A DNA stretch of 64,000 nucleotides from Bacillus sp. RO1 (lineage in GTDB: Bacteria; Bacillota; Bacilli; Bacillales; Bacillaceae_I). Shown piece by piece: positions 32,098-39,395 of this stretch. The DNA is taken from NCBI RefSeq assembly GCF_012524115.1, contig NZ_JAAZWB010000081.1, positions 62,001 through 126,000 on the forward strand, written 5' to 3'. The number at the start of each line of letters is the position of its first letter. Position 1 is the first letter of the stretch. Position numbers and translations under genes: made by a program. A model generated the notes under the pieces. That model was not told the origin of the DNA, did not search any database, and saw nothing but the letters and a program-made list of their open reading frames with translations.

Positions 32098-32114
32098 AGA
32101 AAATTACGTATAAT
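32086..32114 (+). promoter_or_regulatory. Sigma-A promoter of the gamma-glutamyltransferase gene
   Basis: TTGAAA, 17 bases, TATAAT. The -35 lies inside the 3' end of the RAYT gene. TTCGCATAACGAA, a short palindrome just downstream of the -10, could be an operator. Confidence 0.7.
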
Positions 32115-32155
32115 AGAAAATAATTCGCATAACGAAATAATAGGGGGATCAACTA

Positions 32156-33772
32156 ATGACACTTAAACTCGACTATCTTAACAACCCATATCCATCTCAG
32201 CGCAACACTGTATTCGCTCAAAACGGCATGGTTGCCACATCCCAGCCACTAGCCGCACAAGCCGGCCTCGACATCCTGAAAAAAGGAGGAAACGCCATTG
32301 ACGCGGCCATCGCAACTGCAGCCTGCCTGACGGTCGTGGAACCAACCTCCAACGGAATCGGCGGCGATGCATTCGCCCTGGTCTGGACAAAAGGGGAGCT
32401 GCACGGTCTCAATGCAAGCGGCCCAGCACCACAATCCATCTCAATCGAAGCGGTAAAAGAAAGAGGCCACGAAACAATGCCGAAAATGGGACTCATCCCA
32501 GTCACCGTTCCTGGCGCACCATCGGCCTGGGCAGAGCTATCCAAGAAATTTGGCAAACTATCACTCTCAGAAGTGCTGCAACCTGCCATCGAGTATGCAG
32601 AAAATGGCTACCCAGTCTCCCCAACACTCGGAAAGTACTGGAAAGGCGCATACAACGCCTATAAAAAATCCTGCACAACCGAAGAATTCACTCACTGGTT
32701 TGAAACCTTCGCACCAGACGGACGTGCACCGGAAATCGGGGAAACTTGGTCCTCCAAAGGACACGCAGATACACTAAGACAAATCGGTGAAACAAACGGG
32801 GAGGCATTCTACCGCGGCGAAATCGCCCAAAAAATCGCGGACTTCTCCAAGCAACACAACGGCTTCCTTACATATGATGACCTGGCAGCCTACCAACCGG
32901 AATGGGTGGAGCCGATCAAGGTCAACTACAGAGGCTACGACGTTTGGGAGATTCCGCCGAACGGCCAAGGAATCGTCGCACTCATGGCGCTTAACATGCT
33001 AAAAGAGGACACCTTCACCGAACGCGACAGTCTCGAAACCTATCACAAACAAATCGAAGCAATGAAACTCGCATTTGCTGACGCCAAAAAATACGTGTCA
33101 GATACAACGACTATGACCCACACCGCAGAAGAATTGCTGTCCGATTCCTTTGCAAAAGAAAGAAGAAATCTCATTACAGAAACGGCCTTAACGCCAGAAC
33201 CAGGAACCCCACCAAAAGGGGGAACTGTCTATTTAGCGACCGCTGATGGGGAGGGGAATATGGTATCCTTTATCCAGAGCAACTACATGGGCTTCGGATC
33301 CGGAGTTGTTGTACCAGGCACCGGGATTGGGCTGCAAAACAGAGGGCATGACTTCTCCCTTGACCCAGAACACGAAAACGCGCTGGCACCAGGGAAGAAG
33401 ACATACCACACCATCATCCCTGGTTTCCTGACAAAAGACAACGAAGCCGTCGGACCGTTCGGCGTCATGGGAGGCTACATGCAGCCACAGGGTCACATGC
33501 AAGTTGTCATGAACACCGTCGACTTCCACCTCAATCCGCAGGCTGCCCTGGACGCACCAAGATGGCAATGGATGGAGGGAAAAACCGTACACGTCGAGCA
33601 CCACTTCCCGCAACACCTGGCCCAAGCACTCCAACGCAAAGGCCATAACATCCAAGTTACACTCGACGGAGGCAGCTTCGGCCGCGGCCAAATCATCTGG
33701 CGCGACCCAAAAACCGGCACCCTCACCGGAGGAACCGAACCAAGAACCGACGGCTGCGTTGCATCGTGGTAA
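32156..33772 (+). CDS. Gamma-glutamyltransferase family protein (YwrD-like)
   Basis: A 538-residue Ntn-hydrolase of the GGT family, which transfers or hydrolyses gamma-glutamyl groups after self-cleavage. GGNAIDAAIATAACLTVVEPTSNGIGGDAF is the N-terminal signature; self-cleavage would expose Thr357 in KGGTVYLATADGEGNMVSFIQSN. No signal peptide, so it is likely cytosolic like B. subtilis YwrD rather than the secreted Ggt. Followed by chromate-transporter genes, as ywrD lies near ywrBA in B. subtilis. The 3' third is C-rich. Confidence 0.92.
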   Translation: MTLKLDYLNNPYPSQRNTVFAQNGMVATSQPLAAQAGLDILKKGGNAIDAAIATAACLTVVEPTSNGIGGDAFALVWTKGELHGLNASGPAPQSISIEAVKERGHETMPKMGLIPVTVPGAPSAWAELSKKFGKLSLSEVLQPAIEYAENGYPVSPTLGKYWKGAYNAYKKSCTTEEFTHWFETFAPDGRAPEIGETWSSKGHADTLRQIGETNGEAFYRGEIAQKIADFSKQHNGFLTYDDLAAYQPEWVEPIKVNYRGYDVWEIPPNGQGIVALMALNMLKEDTFTERDSLETYHKQIEAMKLAFADAKKYVSDTTTMTHTAEELLSDSFAKERRNLITETALTPEPGTPPKGGTVYLATADGEGNMVSFIQSNYMGFGSGVVVPGTGIGLQNRGHDFSLDPEHENALAPGKKTYHTIIPGFLTKDNEAVGPFGVMGGYMQPQGHMQVVMNTVDFHLNPQAALDAPRWQWMEGKTVHVEHHFPQHLAQALQRKGHNIQVTLDGGSFGRGQIIWRDPKTGTLTGGTEPRTDGCVASW

Positions 33773-33795
33773 TGAGGTAAAGAGATAAACAATTA

Positions 33796-33900
33796 AAGAG
33801 GGGTCTGACCCGCTCTCCGTTAAATCACTAAAGAACTAAAGAGGGGTCTGACCCTCACTCCACTAAAGCACCAAAGCAACATAGAGGTCAGTCAGCCCCC
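33796..33900 (+). repeat. Tandem REP-like cluster, second subtype
   Basis: Palindromes GGGGTCTGACCC begin at about 33800 and 33843 with the same AAAGA lead-in and CACTAAAG follow-up; a degraded third copy lies at 33880-33900 (GAGGTCAGTCAGCCCCC). Step about 41-43 bases. Flanks resemble the copy at 14110. Confidence 0.75.
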
Positions 33901-33924
33901 TCACAAAGGAGGAAACCATACACC

Positions 33925-34488
33925 ATGAAGCAATGGGACTTATTTATCGCATTCTTCCGTGTTGGGATGCTCGGTTACGGCGGAGGTCCGTCCAGCATTC
34001 CGCTTGTACATAAAGAGGTAGTAGGCAAGTACAAATGGCTCTCAGACGATGAATTCTCTGACATCCTGGCACTCGCCAACACCCTGCCCGGACCAATCAA
34101 CACCAAAATGGCCGGTTACATCGGTTACCGCGTCGGCGGCTACACAGGCATGATGAACGCCATCCTAGCCTCCACGATTCCGACCATCATACTCATGATC
34201 GTCCTGCTCACCACGCTTACAAGCTTCAAAGATCAGGCGTGGGTACAGGGCATGACCAAAGCAGTACTACCTGTTGTCGGCGTCTTACTTGCCGTACTGA
34301 CATGGGACTTTCTATCAAAATCACAAAAAGGACTAGGTTGGCCCGCAGCCATCCTCCTAATCCTAGCTAGTTTCCTGTTCATCGAGATTCTCGGCATCCA
34401 TCCTGGAATCGTCATCGCACTTTTACTTGCAGCGGCAGTCCTGAAAAAAGACAAACCCAAACCGGAACAAGGAGGGACCCAACCATGA
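33925..34488 (+). CDS. Chromate transporter, N-terminal-type half (YwrB-like)
   Basis: A 187-residue short-chain CHR-family membrane protein. FRVGMLGYGGGPSSIPLVHKEVV and ALANTLPGPINTKMAGYIGY are the family's conserved motifs. Two such half-proteins act together to export chromate in Bacilli. The stop overlaps the next gene (ATGA type), indicating a two-gene operon. B. subtilis ywrB-ywrA is preceded by the regulator chrS (ywrC); no regulator gene is present here. RBS AAAGGAGG. Confidence 0.9.
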   Translation: MKQWDLFIAFFRVGMLGYGGGPSSIPLVHKEVVGKYKWLSDDEFSDILALANTLPGPINTKMAGYIGYRVGGYTGMMNAILASTIPTIILMIVLLTTLTSFKDQAWVQGMTKAVLPVVGVLLAVLTWDFLSKSQKGLGWPAAILLILASFLFIEILGIHPGIVIALLLAAAVLKKDKPKPEQGGTQP

Positions 34489-35015
34489 TGATTTATTGGG
34501 AGATTTTCCTAGCCTTTTTCATACCGGGCATCCTGGGGTACGGCGGAGGCCCCGCATCGATTCCGCTAGTGGAGAACGAGGTCGTCCACCGCTACGGTTG
34601 GCTGTCTGTCTCCGAATTCAGTGAAGTACTAGCTCTCGGAAACGCACTGCCAGGGCCAATCGCAACCAAAATGGCTGGCTACATTGGATACGAACAAGCA
34701 GGCATCCTAGGCGCAGCCGTCGGCGTATTTGCCACCGTCGCACCATCACTCATCCTGATGATTGCGCTCATGAGCCTCCTGTACAAATTCCGAGACTCAC
34801 CAAAAGTAAAACGAATGTCCAACTATGTGCGACCAACCATCGCACTCCTACTCGGAGTCATGGCCTACCGCTTCTTCACTGAATCCTACGAAGCAAGCGG
34901 CACCATCCAAACAGTATTTCTAGTTATCGCAAGCTACCTACTTCTTGAAAAATGGAAAGTGCACCCCGCATACGTCATTGTGGGAGCATTAATTTACGGA
35001 GCAATATTACTTTAA
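34485..35015 (+). CDS. Chromate transporter, C-terminal-type half (YwrA-like)
   Basis: A 176-residue partner of the preceding gene, with the same repeated motifs (FFIPGILGYGGGPASIPLVENEVV and LGNALPGPIATKMAGYIGY) and about five or six helices. Overlaps its partner by four bases, so the two are made together, presumably as an antiparallel heterodimer. No terminator is clear downstream. Confidence 0.9.
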   Translation: MMIYWEIFLAFFIPGILGYGGGPASIPLVENEVVHRYGWLSVSEFSEVLALGNALPGPIATKMAGYIGYEQAGILGAAVGVFATVAPSLILMIALMSLLYKFRDSPKVKRMSNYVRPTIALLLGVMAYRFFTESYEASGTIQTVFLVIASYLLLEKWKVHPAYVIVGALIYGAILL

Positions 35016-35117
35016 ATAAGCAGGTGGGACGGTTCACTAGCTCCTTTGAACATCAATCGAGGCGCCATAAGCCAAAACCGTCCTTCCCCTTTCCAAAATA
35101 TAAGGAGGTCTTCCATC

Positions 35118-35771
35118 ATGACCAAAACCCTACTGTTAACAGGTTTTGAACCGTTTTTGAATTTTAAGATCAATCCAACAGAGGAGATTGTGAGAGAATT
35201 GGACCAACAGATAATTGGTCAATACCAAGTCATAAGCCGGGTGCTGCCTGTTGATTTCACCGAATCGGAAAAGTTGTTATTGGAGTATATGGAGGAGCTA
35301 CAACCAGATGCCGTGGTTTCCCTTGGGCTTGCTGCCGGTAGGGCGCACATAACACCGGAGCGAATTGCAATTAATTGTAAGGATGCTGGTGGTGCGCCTG
35401 ATAATAATGGAGTAGTGCTTCAGGATGCACCAATCAACCCAGATGGCCCCGACGGCTACTTTTCCACCCTGCCGATCCGCGCGATGGTAAACCATTTAAA
35501 TGAAAATAATTTTCCTGCAAAAATATCTAATACAGCAGGGACCTACCTATGTAATAACGTCATGTACGCGGCATTGCACAAGCTAGCGCAACAGGGGGCA
35601 GACCCAGCGGCTAACCGTACTGATACAGATAAACCGAACACAGCCCAAATCCCGGCAGGCTTCATCCATATTCCAGCCTCACACCAGCTCGCGACCCAGC
35701 TCAACAACACACCAAGCTGGTCCCAGAGTGACCTGACTGCAGCCATCAAACTGACAATTGAAACGATGTGA
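35118..35771 (+). CDS. pcp: Pyroglutamyl-peptidase I
   Basis: A 217-residue C15 cysteine peptidase removing N-terminal pyroglutamate from peptides. TGFEPFLNFKINPTEEI opens the fold; the triad residues lie in ITPERIAINCKDAG (Glu), NTAGTYLCNNVMY (Cys) and GFIHIPAS (His). ATG at 35118 follows AAGGAGG. The frame is open upstream but unrelated. The 5' half is AT-rich with normal G, the 3' third becomes C/A-rich; the insert GADPAANRTDTDKPNTAQ before the His is longer than usual. Confidence 0.93.
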   Translation: MTKTLLLTGFEPFLNFKINPTEEIVRELDQQIIGQYQVISRVLPVDFTESEKLLLEYMEELQPDAVVSLGLAAGRAHITPERIAINCKDAGGAPDNNGVVLQDAPINPDGPDGYFSTLPIRAMVNHLNENNFPAKISNTAGTYLCNNVMYAALHKLAQQGADPAANRTDTDKPNTAQIPAGFIHIPASHQLATQLNNTPSWSQSDLTAAIKLTIETM

Positions 35772-35790
35772 GTGAAGGGAACAATCAACG

Positions 35791-35824
35791 AAAAAAAACC
35801 TGTATTCCTTATGGGATACAGGTC
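35791..35824 (-). terminator. Terminator of the P-type ATPase gene
   Basis: On the reverse strand ACCTGTATCCC pairs with GGAATACAGGT and is followed by TTTTTTTT, 17 bases after the ATPase stop. It may also serve pcp from the other side. Confidence 0.85.
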
Positions 35825-35840
35825 ATTGCACATTCCTCTT

Positions 35841-38447
35841 TCAATCTTTTACAAATATCAACTTATACAGTTGAATCAGCACAAGCGGCATTAGTGCAAG
35901 AGCATAGACATAGCCGAACTGGGCAGAAGTTAGTGTGGCAACTTCAAATATCCCCTTTAAAGGATCAACCAGCAGAACAAGCTGCAGGAGCGCGATACCT
36001 AAGACGACCGCCCCTATCAAGTAGAGGTTCGAAAACAAGCCCACTTTGAATATCGACTGTCTGGAACGTGCGTTGAAGCCATGAAACAGTCGGGCAAGAC
36101 ATAGTGTGGAAAATGCCATGGTACTGGCTGTCAGAGGATCGTCCATGGTTAGTCCGATATGAAACGCAATCAAGGTAGCCACAGCAATTAAGAATCCTTC
36201 ACTTAGGAGCCGGGCCGCAAACACTTTATTGAGAAGCGGGGTTTCCACATCCCTCGGTTTTTCATCCATCACTTTTTTATTATGAGGTTCAAGTCCAATT
36301 GCAATCGCCGGCATGCTATCTGTCAGCAAATTGATGAACAGCAGATGCACTGGCGCAAATGGGACAGGTAACCCGCCTATAGCAGCATAAAGGACAGATA
36401 AAATTCCAGCGGTATTACCGGCAAGCAGGAACCGGATGGAATTTTTGATGTTGGCATAGATGCTTCTTCCGTTCGCAATCGCCTTAACGATGGTGGAAAA
36501 GTTATCATCTGTCAGGACCATGGACGAGGCATCCTTTGCCACTTCCGTTCCTGTGATTCCCATGGCGATTCCAATGTTCGCCTGTTTCAATGCAGGACCA
36601 TCGTTGACACCGTCGCCGGTCATTGCAACGATATTTCCTTTTTCTTGCCAGGCTCGGACAATTCGTATTTTATGCTCTGGAGATACTCGTGCATAGACGG
36701 AGATGTCCTCCACCATGCCTTTTAAGTCCTCATCATTTATCTTTTCGAGCTCAAATCCTTCCATTGCTTTATCGCCATCTCTGAAAATCCCGATTTCCTT
36801 TGCAATCGCAGAAGCGGTAATTTTATGGTCTCCTGTAATCATCACCGGTTTGATGCCAGCAGAAATGCATCGTTCGACCGCTTCCTTAGACTCCGCACGG
36901 GGAGGATCCATCATGGCAGTCAATCCAACAAAGATTAAGTCATGTTCATCCTCGGTAGAGACATTTTCATAATTGTCCACCTCTTTATAAGCAAAGGCTA
37001 GCACACGTAGTCCGCTTTCCGAAAAGGAATGATTCACTTCGTCGATTTTCTTCCTGTCCTCTTCTGAAAAATTGGATATGCCATCCGAAGTTTCTATTTT
37101 TACCACCCTATCCATCAAAACATCGACGGCACCCTTAGTAATCAGTACCTGTTTGGAATCTAGGGTATGGACAGTACTCATCAGCTTTCTGTCAGAGTCA
37201 AAAGGTACTTCCTTCAGTCTAGGGTAGGATCTTCTTGTTTCCATTTCGTCCAATTCATAAATTTCTTCCCCGAAATCTACCAAGGCAATCTCGGTGGGAT
37301 CTCCAATTTCCTTATCCTTGGTGGTCTCTGCATCGTTACACAAAAGCTGCATATGAAGGAATTTTTCATGCAGGGCCTGGTCCAGCCTCAATTTGTCATG
37401 CTCATGGATTTCTGAATCCAGAAACACCTTCTGCACGGTCATTTTATTTTGTGTAAGGGTACCGGTCTTATCTGAACAAATGACAGAGATGCTACCTAAG
37501 CTTTCTACTGCGTGAAGCTTTCGGATAATGGCATTTTCCTTTGCCATCTTTTGTGTGCCAAACGCAAGCACGATGGTCACGATGGAGCTCAATGCTTCTG
37601 GTATGGCCGCGACTGCCAGGGCAACGGCAAACATGAATGAGTCAATCAATGTCCGTCCCCGAATGATATCAATCGCAAAAATAAGAACAGCAATAATGAT
37701 AATAGCAATGGCGAGCTTCTTTCCAAAATTATCAAGATTCATCTGAAGTGGCGTTTTCTTCTCTTTCGCACTTTCCATCAAATTGGCGATTTTACCGATT
37801 TCCGTTTTCTCTCCGATTTCTGTAACCACAATGACAGCTCTCCCATATGTAACAAAGCTCCCGGAGAATACCATATTCGTCTTATCACCAATGGAAACAT
37901 CGTCCTCATTAATAGGATCAACGGTTTTATCAACACTGACAGATTCACCCGTCAAGGAGCTTTCATTTACCTGAAGGCTGTGGGCTTCGATGATTCTGCC
38001 ATCCGCACTTATGTAATCCCCTGCATCAAGGTAGAGTATATCTCCAACCACGACTTCCTTGGATGGTATTTCAATTTTATCTCCATTTCTTAAAACTTTG
38101 GCAGTGGGAGACGACAGGTTTTTCAGACTCTTTAGCGATTGCTCCGCTTTTACATGCTGAACGGTTCCAAGAATGGCATTGAGGATAACCACGACCACGA
38201 TTACGATGGTGCTTTCAAACTTTCCTAAAAAGGCAGATAGTAAAGCTGCTACAATAAGAATAATGACAAGAAAATCCTTGAACTGTTCCATAAAGACCTG
38301 AAAAGTGCTTTTTCGCTGATCTTCTCCAAGTTCATTAAAACCATACTGCTCCTGTCTTTTTTTTACTTCCGAATCAGTAAGGCCATCCTTTGTAACCTCA
38401 ATAGTCTTCAACACTTCTTCAAAGGGTATCTTATAGAATTTATCCAT
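35841..38447 (-). CDS. Cation-transporting P-type ATPase (P2A, calcium type)
   Basis: An 868-residue P2-type ATPase. Landmarks: TGES at 166-169 (actuator), PEAL at 283-286 in M4, the phosphorylated Asp326 in CSDKTGTLT, KGA and GDGVNDGPALKQANIG in the nucleotide and P domains, and the six C-terminal helices. PEAL in M4 and overall similarity point to a SERCA/PMR1-like Ca2+ pump; B. subtilis YloB is the closest known role, but Mn2+ or other cations are possible. ATG with AAAGGAGC upstream. Reverse to its neighbours. Confidence 0.93.
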   Translation of the reverse strand: MDKFYKIPFEEVLKTIEVTKDGLTDSEVKKRQEQYGFNELGEDQRKSTFQVFMEQFKDFLVIILIVAALLSAFLGKFESTIVIVVVVILNAILGTVQHVKAEQSLKSLKNLSSPTAKVLRNGDKIEIPSKEVVVGDILYLDAGDYISADGRIIEAHSLQVNESSLTGESVSVDKTVDPINEDDVSIGDKTNMVFSGSFVTYGRAVIVVTEIGEKTEIGKIANLMESAKEKKTPLQMNLDNFGKKLAIAIIIIAVLIFAIDIIRGRTLIDSFMFAVALAVAAIPEALSSIVTIVLAFGTQKMAKENAIIRKLHAVESLGSISVICSDKTGTLTQNKMTVQKVFLDSEIHEHDKLRLDQALHEKFLHMQLLCNDAETTKDKEIGDPTEIALVDFGEEIYELDEMETRRSYPRLKEVPFDSDRKLMSTVHTLDSKQVLITKGAVDVLMDRVVKIETSDGISNFSEEDRKKIDEVNHSFSESGLRVLAFAYKEVDNYENVSTEDEHDLIFVGLTAMMDPPRAESKEAVERCISAGIKPVMITGDHKITASAIAKEIGIFRDGDKAMEGFELEKINDEDLKGMVEDISVYARVSPEHKIRIVRAWQEKGNIVAMTGDGVNDGPALKQANIGIAMGITGTEVAKDASSMVLTDDNFSTIVKAIANGRSIYANIKNSIRFLLAGNTAGILSVLYAAIGGLPVPFAPVHLLFINLLTDSMPAIAIGLEPHNKKVMDEKPRDVETPLLNKVFAARLLSEGFLIAVATLIAFHIGLTMDDPLTASTMAFSTLCLARLFHGFNARSRQSIFKVGLFSNLYLIGAVVLGIALLQLVLLVDPLKGIFEVATLTSAQFGYVYALALMPLVLIQLYKLIFVKD

Positions 38448-38610
38448 ATATAGCTCCTTTCTTAACAGATTTATACTGTCTATACCCGAACTTTAATCAC
38501 TACATACTATTCCTAAAAAAATAACTGTTATACACATATGAAATTGGTGTTAACTTGAGGTCACAGCACGTAATAAAGCTCTGCATCGAAACGCTCGACT
38601 AAAACCAAAA

Positions 38611-38645
38611 AAAGGCGGCCCCTTCAGCAAGCGGGACCGCCTTTT
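38611..38645. terminator. Hairpin between the ATPase and lipoprotein genes
   Basis: AAAGGCGGCCCC and GGGACCGCCTTT pair with one mismatch. An A-run before it would give a T-run on the reverse strand. It lies upstream of both divergent genes, so what it ends is unclear. Confidence 0.55.
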
Positions 38646-38743
38646 CCAACCCTCAAAAAGTACAACACCCCCACGTGCTAAATACCGTCCACCCCGAATA
38701 CCATACTAGAGTGTCAAAAACCAACACCCATGGAGGACCCACC

Positions 38744-39250
38744 ATGACCAAAACAAACATGAAAAAACTCCTGTGCTTTCTGGCAATACTGTCCCTTTTC
38801 GCACTATCAGCCTGCAGCGCCGACCCCGTCCAAGAAGACCTCATGACCTATGTAAACGAAGACCTGATGAGCATCTTTGAACTCGAAGCAGAAGCCGTTG
38901 ACTCCTACTCCAGCGTTTCCGGCAACAACTACACCGATGACTGGACCATGTACGAAACGATGGACACCGTCACCATTCCAGCCTACACCGAATTTATCGA
39001 AAAACTAGAAAGCATCCGACCAGAAACGAAAGAAGTACGCGCAGTCCACGAGATCTACATTGACGCCAGCAACACCCAATTCCGTGCCATGAAAATGATC
39101 CTAATCGCACTCGAACTCCAAAGCTACGACAAAATCCTTGAAGCCAACGAACTCCTCGACGAAGGCCGCACCAAACTCCGCCAATTCCAAGACGAACTAG
39201 AAGAACTAATGGAAGCCCACGAAGTCGAATGGGAAGAGGAAATATTATAA
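38744..39250 (+). CDS. Lipoprotein of unknown function
   Basis: A 168-residue predicted lipoprotein. The signal MKKLLCFLAILSLFALSAC ends in a lipobox (LSAC) with the Cys about residue 24. The mature part is acidic and all helical, with SIFELEAEAVDSYSSVSG and a C-terminal coiled-coil-like LRQFQDELEELMEAHEVEWEEE. No family recognised. ATG at 38744 follows TGGAGGAC. The whole gene is A/C-rich on the forward strand. Monocistronic, with a terminator. Confidence 0.85.
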   Translation: MTKTNMKKLLCFLAILSLFALSACSADPVQEDLMTYVNEDLMSIFELEAEAVDSYSSVSGNNYTDDWTMYETMDTVTIPAYTEFIEKLESIRPETKEVRAVHEIYIDASNTQFRAMKMILIALELQSYDKILEANELLDEGRTKLRQFQDELEELMEAHEVEWEEEIL

Positions 39251-39264
39251 ATTCTTACAAAAGC

Positions 39265-39298
39265 CCCCGAGCAACCAAAAAGGCTCGGGGATTTTTTT
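39265..39298 (+). terminator. Intrinsic terminator of the lipoprotein gene
   Basis: CCCCGAGC and GCTCGGGG arms, then ATTTTTTT. Confidence 0.9.
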
Positions 39299-39322
39299 GG
39301 AAAATTAAACTTTAGGAAACTA

Positions 39323-39351
39323 TTAAAATATTTGTAAACAAATGGTATGAT
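39323..39351 (+). promoter_or_regulatory. Candidate promoter of the glucosaminidase gene
   Basis: TTAAAA, 17 bases, TATGAT with TGG directly before the -10 (extended type). Confidence 0.5.
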
Positions 39352-39395
39352 GAAACAAGAAAAAAAGATAGATTCGTAAAAAAGGGGGATTTTTT

